Origin: Marsupella aquatica
Taxonomy: Eukaryota > Marchantiophyta
Assembly (NCBI GenBank): GCA_973895155.1
Contig: OZ316895.1
Coordinates: forward strand, 10,602,001-10,666,000
Length of the DNA: 64,000 nucleotides
Direction of reading: 5' to 3'
The notes under the pieces were generated by a model. That model was not told the origin of the DNA. It searched no databases and saw only the letters and a program-made list of their open reading frames with translations. Shown here one piece after another: positions 37,301 to 48,400 of the stretch. Both the position numbers and the translations under genes were made by a program. Positions within the stretch are counted from its first letter, which is position 1, and every line of letters begins with the position of its first letter.

Positions 37301-39655
37301 GTGCAAAATTAATCCACCTTTTCAAGACCGTGATGCAATGGCTACTTTACGCCGTTTGAATTTAAAATTCAGTAAGGCTTTTATTGACTCTGCCCAAATT
37401 AAACATGTTACCTCCCCAATCTTAACAAGAGGTGTTATTCATAGTACTCCTGACTGTAGATTCAAACTAATTAGGCAATCCAAAGTAGTAATTAGGCTAA
37501 AAGAGGTGGCTTGTGACGATGATGCTCTCTAACACGAAGTACTTGATCGATTCAGGTTAATAACGTGGGTTCAAACATCCGAAAACCGACTATTGAGTAC
37601 ACTGCTGAGGAATTTTCCTTTGTAATGTCTACAAATTTTGAATCAGTTTACCACTTGAATCAGCTGGCTCACCCTCTGTTGAAGGCCTCTGGGAAGTCAA
37701 GCATTGTTTTTGTCTCCTCGGTTGCTGGAGTCACTGGAATTCGTTCAGGCACACTGTATGCAGCTTCGAAAGGTAATTCTTTCATCGATGTCCAGGCCTT
37801 TGAACTCACACTGATAAGAAGAATCATTTGTCGTGCAAGGCAAATGATGAGCATGGCTTAGTAAGAACGAATTTGAAAATGGAGAAACCATTTTATGCAG
37901 TCACTGTCTTCTTGAAATCTTTCGGTCTACTCTTTTGAAATCAGAATTTGATATCAGTTTAGCCTCAATAGTAGTTTCAAATTTTCTATTTGCTACTGGT
38001 TGCAGCTTCTATCAATCAAATTGCGAAGAACTTGGGGTGTGAGTGGGCCAAGGATGGAATTCGAGTAAATTCAGTTGCCCCGTGGTACATAAAGACAGAC
38101 TTGGTGGAGAAGGTCTTTCTTCGCGTCCCTCTTATACGTGATTGACATTTTCCTCTAGGGAAGAAAGTTTCTGTTCTACTGTTCATTCCACAACATGCGT
38201 GTTCGTATTTACTCTCGTTTGAAAGTCAATAGTAATTTGTGTAATGAGATATACGTCGGACCAGCAACCCACCGAAGTATTCTCGTTGTAAATCAACCTC
38301 AAGGTAATAAATATTTTTCTTGCTTATGTGCGTCTTACGGACGCTTAATAACTTGAGACAAACCACATGCCCGATCAGGAGATCCCATTTACACCAGTTC
38401 ACTTACATGATTGTGTTGATCCACGTGCAGTCACTTCAAGATGAAGGTTTCTCGAATGAGGTGATCCAGCGGACACCGATGAGGCGAATTGGGACCTGCC
38501 AGGAAGTTGCTTCTGTCGTTGCCTTTCTATGTCTCCCTGCAGCCTCTTATGTGACTGGTCAAGTTATCTCCATAGATGGAGGATTCACCGCCAATGGCTT
38601 CTATCCTCTCATTGACGCTTGAGACAACGAGTAGATGGGACCGCTAGTGCAACGACTGCTCTGAGGAGAAGCGTACGAGCACCTTTTCCCATTTGAAAGA
38701 AAGCAGGGGCAGTGGACTCTGATGCACATTGGTACAGAAAATGAAGTCAATCTGCTCCGCTGGTGTAGTGGACGTGTGACAGACGAGTATAAAGTTGTGC
38801 GTGTATGGTCACAACTTTTGGTTAACTTGGGACTTAATTTTGAGTGTTCTATCAACGGAGCATTGAAACGAGTATGAACGAGGAGACAACGACCAGCATT
38901 GGGAAATGAAGTGGCAACCGGCTCCTCGTCGTGGAAGTTAGTATCCTGGATTGACAGAATGACTGAATGGCAGGAGTTGTTCAGCGATTTTCAGAGAGAT
39001 AGAGAGAGTGGAAACCAAAAACGTTCAGGCTGCTCCCAGGCAGGTAATTGCGATGCATATTATCACAAATTAATTTCGTAAGTGACAGATGAGGACGAAG
39101 TGATAGTTGACAGCTGTAACACGAATAAGAGTTATCAAAACAGACTTCAGTAGATTGCATCGTGTACATTGAAGATGCAGACCTTCTCAGTCCAGAATCA
39201 CACTGTACAAATTAAGATGTTTTAAATGTAGTTAAATACAATAAAGGCTCTACCATGATAATTCTGAATTGTTACTTGTCAACTTTCAGGACAAGATACC
39301 ATTTCGAGTGACTAGTCAGAGGATACGGATAATTTAGCTGACAATCGCTTGAAGCAAAACAGTCATCACTTTTGATATTCAGATCGGGCTAACAAACTTT
39401 TATGTCATGGTAAAACAAAATGACCAGGTTATGCTCTTCGTAACAAATGACAATAATGTAGTTGCCCAATCAGAACAGTCTAATCATCTCAAAACTGTGA
39501 GGACGAAGCGCGACACATCCCCAACTGCTCACAACAAAAGCAATGGTCATTGACAGACTTGTGTCTAAACAGACAGAACCAATTCAATAAATTCGGCATC
39601 CTCAGCAAAGTTTGAAAGATGAATAACGGGACAGACGGAATCTGCTGCCTCATGC
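34382..39655 (+). repeat. Duplicated unit B (contains SDR gene 2)
   Basis: This is the second copy of the roughly 5-kb unit, separated from unit A by about 104 bp. It is about 400 bp longer, mainly because intron 2 of its gene carries sequence (about 36,930-37,360) with no counterpart in unit A. Confidence 0.9.
35938..38622 (+). CDS. Tropinone reductase-like SDR, copy 2 (NNVG variant)
   Basis: This is the tandem paralogue of the gene at 31,013, with identical exon lengths and phases: 35938-36011, 36588-36795, 37556-37772, 38006-38112 and 38431-38622, giving 265 residues. The cofactor loop TGGTRGIG and catalytic N121, S149, Y162 and K166 are intact. The structural NNAG motif reads NNVG, because codon 98 is GTG where copy 1 has GCA. 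About 19 residues differ in total, mostly conservative, with a cluster at the start of exon 5 ([10 protein letters not shown] versus [10 protein letters not shown]). All splice sites are preserved and there are no stops, so it is probably functional or was until recently. Substrate is unknown. Confidence 0.9.
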
Positions 39656-41459
39656 GTCTTTGATTCATCCACAGCATGACCCCTCCCTCATAATTCTTCC
39701 CAGATTGCCTAATGCAGAGTACACAAGTAAGTTGTCGCTGACGGTTTATTGCTGACTTGCCCTCTGGTACTGACCCGATGACTGCCCTTGTTTTACTTGA
39801 AGCCAAGTTCGATATTTTGTGGTGCCACGAAGGTTAGATGTAGTAGATGTCAAGATGCTTGCTTCAATTGCAAGCTTATCAATTTGAATGAAATCTACTC
39901 ATTCACAAGTGAAGTTGATGACAGTCGACACTCTCCTTCCGAACGCATCTGAAATCACAATTTATTGCGCTGGGCAGCAGAATTGTTTCTATTAATTATT
40001 AATTAGTTGCGTAAATCTAGTTACTACTATGATACGTTAGTCTTGAAGCATCCAAATGGCTTCAAATCCTCGTAGTCCCTAAACAGAAAGAAAAAGTGCC
40101 TTGGCTCCAATGAGTAACACTTTTTTTTGCCTTGTCAACAGAGCTCATCCAATCCATCCAATCCAGAGCATGCATTTCTATGTAGGGTAGCCGCCCCAAG
40201 GGAACAGTACCCAGGGATCCCAAGAGGGACCAGACCAGGAGAGAGAGGATTAAACCAGAACCCCAAAGAAGCCAGCAAGGGCCCTGAGGAGATAATCAAT
40301 ACTCACACCACTACACCCCACCCACAATGAGGGACACTTTCACCAGGCTCCATAGAAAAAAATCTGCATCACGTGTGAAGAAAGGGAAAGAAAAAAGAGG
40401 GAGCTTTCTTTTCGGGAGTGTATGGACCACATGCCTAGATGAACCACATAATTTCAAGGGAATGTTCAATTCATCCCCAATATATCCCATGGATTTCCAG
40501 AATTCATTCCAATTTCCTTAAGCCACCCCAAGATACTTATGTGTCACAATCTGAGGGTGTGTCTTTATGCTAACTCTATGAGAGTACATTTCTTAGCATG
40601 ATTATGGTAAATGTGTGGGGTGTATATATCATCATGAAGAAAGATACTACCTGAGTATCGAGCAAGGTTATTGGGTTCTTTGTGCTATATGATGATCCAT
40701 TCAGGTTCTTGCTCTGTCCGCCTCCGTCTACAATTGTTTTTCCTAAAAAACCAGCCTGTGAAGGGGCTATGTACACTATTCCATGAGCTCTGCTATGCAT
40801 TTGCTCCTGATGAACATGGTTAAGATCTTGCTCAAGATTCCTGAACATTCAAGGGCTACCACTTCTCTCTTTGAAGGCTGATGGAACATTTCTTTACATC
40901 AAATGGACCATGTAGGTGAGCAAGGCACCACACACTACTGTAAATGCAAAAAATTTATGACAATACTGTCAATTTAAATATCTTTAGTGGCAAAGTGATT
41001 AATTTCTCTCCTCATTGTTTTTCAAGGAACTGGAGATGAGCCTAGTTTTGCTAAAGGCCCCTCATAATTTTCCAGGACATCCTTGTCCAAATGCCACATT
41101 TTTGAGTTGTGGTCCAGTAGGTTTTTGATGGTAATCAAAAGGGCCCGCATAATTATCCGGAACGTCCTTTTCTGAATGCCACATTTTTTTAATTTATGCT
41201 CGAGTAGAGCATCTCAAATACAATGAATTTTTGTGATTTTTGAGCATGACCTCGTCCGGGCGGGAGTGTTGTGACCTGAGGCAGCAGGAACAACTGGTGG
41301 GGCACCAAATGTGAGGCTCGACCAGTCACGCCGGGGAGTAGTGACCAAAACGGAGGGCCAATTGTGATGAGGAGAGGTCCGGATTTCAGTGTGTTCATTG
41401 ATTCACCTTCCGAGTTTCACACACTATCGCAACCCCTCTCAAATCTGGGAACCCAAAAA
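39656..41459. other. Intergenic DNA between SDR units and LUC7
   Basis: No gene was recognised. It contains one copy of a dispersed repeat (40,182-40,330) and two spaced copies of a roughly 63-bp segment containing atgccacattttt at about 41,064 and 41,148. Confidence 0.5.
40182..40330. repeat. Dispersed repeat, copy 1
   Basis: The segment begins gtagggtagcc, continues through tacccaggg and gaccaggagag, and ends in a caccccacccaca-type motif. The same order of motifs occurs at 56,058-56,195. I cannot name the family; no tRNA-like promoter boxes were found in it. Confidence 0.5.
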
Positions 41460-41506
41460 TATCACTGCCCGGCTATACCCAGTTTCGGTATAGCCGGGCA
41501 GTGATA
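41460..41506. repeat. Perfect 20-bp inverted repeat, 7-nt loop
   Basis: The arms 41,460-41,479 and 41,487-41,506 are exact reverse complements (TATCACTGCCCGGCTATACC), separated by CAGTTTC. Pairing stops at the first flanking base on each side. The very sharp edges suggest a discrete foldback structure. It lies about 790 bp upstream of the first LUC7 start codon. Confidence 0.9.
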
Positions 41507-41517
41507 CCCAAAGGAAA

Positions 41518-41755
41518 CCCGTGAGGTGGTTTTGTTTTTCACTATTTGAGACACCCTAGTAGGGTTTTGATTAATCAGTTCTCAGTGCGCTCGAGTGCCC
41601 GTGAGGTTTTTTTTTTTGTTTGCAATATTTGAGATGCCCTAGTAGGGTTTTCATTAATTAGTTCTTGGTGAGCTCGAGTGTATCGCGAGATGCCCGTGAG
41701 GGTGATTTCGTTTTCAATATTTGAGACGTCCTAGTAAGGTTTTTGATTAATTAAT
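41518..41755. repeat. Three-copy tandem repeat upstream of LUC7
   Basis: Copies start near 41,518, 41,598 and 41,693. Each has cccgtgaggt-like sequence, a T-rich stretch, atttgaga, ccctagtagggtttt and attaattagtt. The first two end with ctcgagtg. Confidence 0.8.
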
Positions 41756-42292
41756 TGTTATGCAAACCTAATCACGACTGAGGGAGTGAGGAGTTGGGTC
41801 GTGGGTCAGGTTAGGTTAGGTTGGGTTGAGTTGGGCAGAGAAAGAGAGACTGTTACAGACTTCAGACACTGAGAGGGAACGTTACGATGAGATACAGGGA
41901 GGGAGGAGAAAGAAAGAAGGCGGGGGCAGCCCTCGTGCGTGATCCAGCAACGCCCCAAGTAGTCTGCTATTATCGTGGAAAGAGGGAGGGACGGATCATC
42001 ATCGTCGCTCCAGAATGAGTGTGAATGAATAAATGTCGGGGTGGGATCGAACACGACCTCGATGGAGAATCGATGACTGCTCTCATGCGCTCGCTCGCTC
42101 GGCGGATCAGGAACTGCAGAATCGACGACGAGACTGTCCCAACTCGGTCGAATTCGTGAGGAGCGAGCCGCCAGAAACGAGCGGGAGAACGTTCACATTG
42201 GGGAATTGATTTGCGAGCGAGAGAGAGAGAGAGAGATTAGGGTGATAGGATTCGGAGGAGGAGGATTTGGGAGGTCATAGGTGGGGGGAGAA

Positions 42293-42442
42293 ATGGATGC
42301 ATTGAGGAAGCAGCTGGATGCATTGATGGGGGCGCACAGGAACGGGGGTGCGGTTGAGACTCCTCGGAGTTACCATGAGGGGCGATATGTGTGCCGTCTG
42401 TTTCTGTCTGGCTTGTGCCCTCACGATCTCTTCCAGAACACG
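42293..42442 (+). other. LUC7 alternative first coding exon 1a
   Basis: The exon encodes 50 residues starting MDALRKQLDALMGAHRNG and ending CRLFLSGLCPHDLFQNT, with a GTATGG donor in phase 0. It has GA-rich 5' UTR-like sequence just upstream. It keeps both cysteines of the first zinc finger but differs from exon 1b in about 18 of 49 positions, mainly in the middle (GGAVETPRSYHEGRYV). Confidence 0.8.
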
Positions 42443-45400
42443 GTATGGTCACCCTTCTTCTGCTGAGTGCTGTCTGCCCCCCCCCCCCCCCCCCTCCCCA
42501 TTCGCTCCCCTTTCCCCTCCATTCCCTCCTCTCATAACCCTATATCATCATCGTGATCCTTTCCTGTTTTAGAGGAGACAGTGCATATACCTACGTACGA
42601 GTTCATTGACTGAGAGACTAACCAAACAAACAAACGGTAGGACCGGTATCGCGGTGGGGTTGCGGCGGCTCAGCGTGTTTGCTCTCCGCGGCGTTTTTTA
42701 GTGAGGTAGTAGTATAAGCGAAGTCCACAAGGATTTTTTTGCTTAGACCTAGAGCCTCTCTAGTTTGACATTTTGAAGGGGGGGGTGACTGTTCTTTAAC
42801 AGACTTCCTGCCCTAAATCCCCGCGTGCCATACCACTTCAAAGACCGTCCGTTTCGCTGTACTTGATCAATCACGTTGGCATTGCGTCGCACTACTTCTG
42901 CCTTGCAATTTTGCATTCTAGCCTCTTGCGTTTGGACATCATTCTGTTCCGTTAACCTGCCTGCTTGGCACTTAGCCATCAATCAATCCCGTGGGGGGTA
43001 GAACGTCAGTCGGAGGTGAAAGTAGAAGCCAGGTACACGCAATGGACGCCTTCAGAAAGCAGCTGGATGCTCTGATGGGTGCGAACCGCAATGGAGATGT
43101 GCGTGAGGTGAAGAGGAAGTACTACGACCGTGATGTTTGTCGCCTCTATCTCACGGGTCTCTGCCCTCACGACCTCTTCCAATTAACGGTGAGTGGTGAT
43201 GGTCGTCATGCATTCTTTTCCTGCTTGTGCACCGGGTGCGGTCGTTCTGGTTGCATGGCTTAGAAAAACAGGGAATTAGAGTCTTTATCTGACTGGACCG
43301 TGCCTTAGTTAGATTCTCCGCTCTTGAAGAGGAATGACATTTTTCCCTTATTCGCCAAGGAATTCCATTTTCTTAACGCAGAATGCAATTTCCAAGGGTC
43401 GTCATTGAAGAAGAACTTTTTGCAGTAGTCAGTTATCCGTGCGGAACAATTCTTGCGGCGTTTAATTCGGTATCACCCAAAGTCAGCGATGCTACCCTTC
43501 CCTAAAATTAGTTCACTGAATCCATCCAGCCATTCTAAAATTCATGGGCTAAAGAGTGTTCGGAAGCGTCTCCCCTCTCTTCACTTGATTGTTTGCAATG
43601 CTTAGTAGCGGTGTCTTGGTGGAATGAAACAGAGAAAGGATTTTGGTGGGAAACAGTTATAGGTGCATTGGAGAGAAAACGCAATTCCCTTCCCTCATTT
43701 TACTGACGTTAATACGCTGCACTTGCCGACCACTTGCTTTCAGACATCTACGGTCTCTCTCACGTCCTGTAATCAAGTTTACCAGCTTAGAAAGTCACAG
43801 AAATTTGTACGGGCCAGGGATCTAGGAAGCCCCTGTACCTTTTAAATTCTGAATTTCTGAATAAGCAATCTTCCTGTTCATTTGGTTTTCTTGTGTGGTG
43901 TCCCTGTTGGATTTTATTCCTCAAGTTGCTCTGAAATCTCACTACTTTTTAATTGTCTCGCAGAAAATGGACTTGGGAGCTTGCTCAAAGATCCATTCTT
44001 TGCAACTGCGGAAAGAGTATCCTTTCTCCAGAAAATGTACATCTTTTGGGGTCTTATTTTACCCCCCTTGGGAATAGACTTGTTCAGCAGTTTCCGTTTC
44101 AAGCCATTTCGAATTTGCTCTCAATCCATGGCTGAGAACGACAGATTGTGCGATATCAAGAGGGCATAAGTATAGGGTATTTAACTGGTGTGAAATTTAG
44201 GTCTGCTCTTATGTTTTAATGGTTTGGAAGTGTCGACGGAGGAGGCGCTTGGGATCTCTTGACTCATCTTCTCAACAGATATGAGGAAGCCAAGGCTAAA
44301 GGAAAAGACAATTATGACAGGGAGTTGGAGGACTGTCTTGAGAAGCATATTGTGGAATGTGATCGAAAGATAGCCCGAGCTTTGAAGCGGCTCGAAGACG
44401 AGGATGCTGGAGCTGCAACTGCCATAGCTGTGTCAGAAGTCACCAAGGTTTCTGTTTTTACTCAATGATCAATGTTGGGATAATGTTTAAAGTCTTACTC
44501 AGCTCTGCCAATTTTAACTATGGATAACTGTTCAATTTTTTAACTCGTTTGTAAATCTTCCCGATCCTCCGTTCATTTAAAGATCCTACAATGAATGTAT
44601 TACTGAAGCGTTGATCTTTTTCGGTCTGTTTTCAGTCTGCAGAAGTCTCAGAATATACAAAACAAATAAAGGAAAAGTTGAAAGAGGCTGAGTACATGGG
44701 TAAGTTGGAGCCGCTTTTGCCGATTTCATTGTTCCAAAAAACATTTTTTGTTGTGATTTTATACCTTTATTTCTTGGTTACGTGGCGACAGCAGCTCACT
44801 TGAGCTCCGTGGCTGGATTGATGTGGTACTGTATTCAGATAGTTGATTCTGTTCATTGTGGCCCTCTGAAATTACAGACCTGGAAGGAAGGACTGATGAC
44901 AAGATAAGGATTATGGAGGTTGTTGAAGAACTCAGATCAAAGCGAGCAGATAGACAGGTGTGTATTCGCCCCGGTGGTCTTGGTGTAAATTGATACTCGT
45001 TTGGTGGTCTTGGAAGGAGATGCTTCGACGTAAAACGTTATTTTGCAAGAAAGTTTCCTTTGTACTTAATGGTACAAATCGCTATGCAGGCTATGTCCCT
45101 CTTAGAGGCCTTTAACAAGGACAGGGCATTGATGCCTCAGCCACTTCCAAACCCACCTCCACTGGCACCATTGCCCAGTGTTTTGCCACTGCCTCCTGAC
45201 GCAAGGACACAAGAGATGATCAAGGAGAAGTTGAAGAAAGCAGAGGAGCTTGGTATGCAATCCTCACGATTCTATAGCTTTTGAAGTCCATTGGAAAATT
45301 GTAGCAAACGTTTACGAACTGCTTCGTGAGTGTACAGAGAAATATCATCTATCAAAATGTGTGAAGTAAGTTACGAGGTGCAAAAAAACCTCAAAGGTAG

Positions 45401-48400
45401 TCTTTGCAAAGAGATGTTTTTTTTTGGTGTCAGAGTCGTTGTTTGTTTGGAGTTTAGGGAGGGATTGGACGACATTTTGACCTGCCAGCAGTTGCCCATC
45501 CACATGACCTGAAATGCATGAAGGGTTTATGTTTGCACCTAAATTTTCATTATATGGTCAAGCTATAGACACATTTCATACACATACTATTTCAGTTTGC
45601 TAGCTACAGTGGTGAGACTTGGAGCGTTAAGTCTACTGACCTAGGAAAAGTTATTTTTACGGTCTAAATTCTGGCCACGGTTAGTGCGGTCATTTACTTG
45701 AGAACTATTGTCAGATAGGCTGGGTCGCATGAAAGAGAAAGTAGAGACTAGATCTGCTGTGGGGATTATTTGGTCGTACTTCAAAGGAATAGTTCTGCCC
45801 AATGGATGCCTGCTGGACGTTTACTGAGCTTACAAAAAGTTTTAGAACTTTTTTTATCCTCACTTCTTACTGTAGGTCGGTGGAAACGTACCAGCAATGG
45901 CTCATTGTGTTTTTAGAGTAATGGAATTATTGTATCCTCGGTGAGAGCCTGTCACAGATGGTTTCCTTTGGACTTATTGGTTATTCCTGGATTTTCATGC
46001 ATTCTCTGATATGATCATTATTCCTTTTTGCTCGTCATCTGTCATGTCAGCATCAGGATTTTTCTCTAATATAGCCTTTCTGAGCAGGTGAATTAGGTAT
46101 GGTCGATGAAGCCCAAAAGGCGATGGAAGAAGCCGAGGCCCTCAAGAAGGTACGGGTAATTCGTGTATAGCATCACATTGTAGGATTCTGGAAAGACGCT
46201 TCAAATTGACAGATGCTTTCACTTTTGAAACTGGGAAATTTTGAGCACTAAGAGTGCTTCTAGGCCGTAGATCTAAATCTGCGACAATTTTGCAGCTGGG
46301 AGCAAGACAAGAAGTACAAACAGATCCAGCGAAACTGCTTGGACCAGATGTGCGCATTGTAAGGGAAAGCCTACCATTGTCCTCAACCAAACTTTTACTG
46401 ATGTACTTCTTTTGCAATGCACATTATTGTAATTGTGTCGAGAACACTTGTTTAGGGGATTTTTGCATGACTGGAAAATAGTGGACGTACTTAATGTTAT
46501 TCAGATTTCTAGAGGAGCCTTTTTTGAGTAATTTCTTCGAGCCGTTTTAACATCTTTTCCCATCAATATAATCAACGTTGCGAATCAGTCTTTGTAGCGA
46601 CTTAGAAACGTGCCTGGTGGAAAGCTTGGCATGCAGTTGAAGTTAAGACCAAGAAGTACTCAGACACACCTTTCCCTGGGATTTGCAGGCTGATCAAAAG
46701 CTCCGGGTTTGTGATATCTGCGGAGCTTTCTTGAGCATATATGACAGGTACAGTGTCTTGAAATATTGAAGAACCGTTGATGCCTGGCTTACGCATTGAT
46801 GGTTTGTCTGGTGACTTCAATTTTTACAGAGTTGGTTTTCCAGGTTTGAAATGTCCTATTTTGTGCTAAACTTCTTACTTTTCTGGCATATTCAGCGATC
46901 GGCGGCTTGCAGATCATTTTGGAGGCAAGCTTCACTTGGGATACATGCAAATACGGGAGAAGCTGGTCGATTTAAGGGTAAGATTATGCAGAGGAGGAGC
47001 AGTTGTCTTGTTTTTACCTGTAGTGGTGCTTCCACGAGTTGGATTGCAATCTTTCACCCTAAATGCTGAATGCATCGGTTCCTTGCGGCCTCCGAATGGT
47101 TCCAGATGAGATCAAAAGTTTAACTCAAAGCACTCGTAAAGGTGATGATGTTTGGTAAGACGAAGATAAAAGCCATGAGATTGAAGCTCATCGTTCTTCT
47201 TGGCTTCTCGGCGGTGTACGTGGTCTATTAGAGTGATTAACAAAGGTCAATCTTATGAGGAATTGTGTGCAAAATTCGTCATGCTTGAAGACTTCGTATG
47301 TTGGGTGCTGAGGATGTTACGCCTCGTTGCTGCAATGCTGTGTTGTTTTTGTTAGTGGCGGTTTAGGACAACACTTCTGTTTGCCATATATCTTGAGCCA
47401 GTCTGCGGATCAGATTCTTTGAAAAGTAAATCAATAACAGTAATTGTTTTCTGTAACCTTATGCTGCCGTGGCATTCATGATTGAAGATTTCTAGTTGTT
47501 TTCAAACAAAATTTAAGGGCTTACAGATCTGGCGAATATTGTAGCTCTCATGAATGTCTTTGGTCAACAACTGTGGTGACCACTATATAATCATCATACT
47601 TTCTAAACATCTTAGGGGTGGGTTATTCAAGAGATATATTCTTGTTGGGATCATACCTGGTGCTAATGTCGGTGCGGACGAGGTCATAAGTTCATTTATG
47701 AATCTTGTCAGATTCTATAATACAGGAACTTTTCAAGGGCGTTCCAGCGTCGTCCTCAGAGTATTTGTTTCTTTGCTCTGGGCTTATATTTGAATGGTGT
47801 TACCACGTGGTGGCAGCTTTGTTAAGTAGCCAACTTCTTCCACCCAATTGTTCTGCGGTCTGCCTGTCCTCCCACCTGTCAACAACTTCGTCGATGCATT
47901 TTTTGTAAGAATCATTCTACCTGTTGATAGATTCTATTATATAAGGGGCTGGAATTGACGTTGAATGCATTCTGCTGTACTTTCCACGAGTCTGAACCTC
48001 ATCAGATGACACAGAAATCTGTGCAGATTACCTAGTCTGAATCTGAGGACCTCCTGTCTAACCTGGAGTGATAGAGACCTGACTTGTAAGGCCTCATGCT
48101 GTACTTACCGTGCGTGACGTAGGTCGAATTTCTATAGAACTAAGCCTTTTATCAGTGAAGGTGTTTCTCTTTTACCAGGAGGATAGCTAATTCCGAAAGA
48201 AAAGCTTCTGTTGTGTGAGTGGAAGTCTGGTTCAGGCCTCTGCTTTGCGTACTTGTATGTCTCCATAAATCACCCTCCTCTTCCACTTTACTAGATTTTT
48301 TGTATTTTACGTTTGACTTCTTGTAGCCCTTTGTTCAACGCGAAAGGAGCACGGTTGTAGATCAACTGGAGACCGGAGTCTGTATTATATTCTGTTGAAG

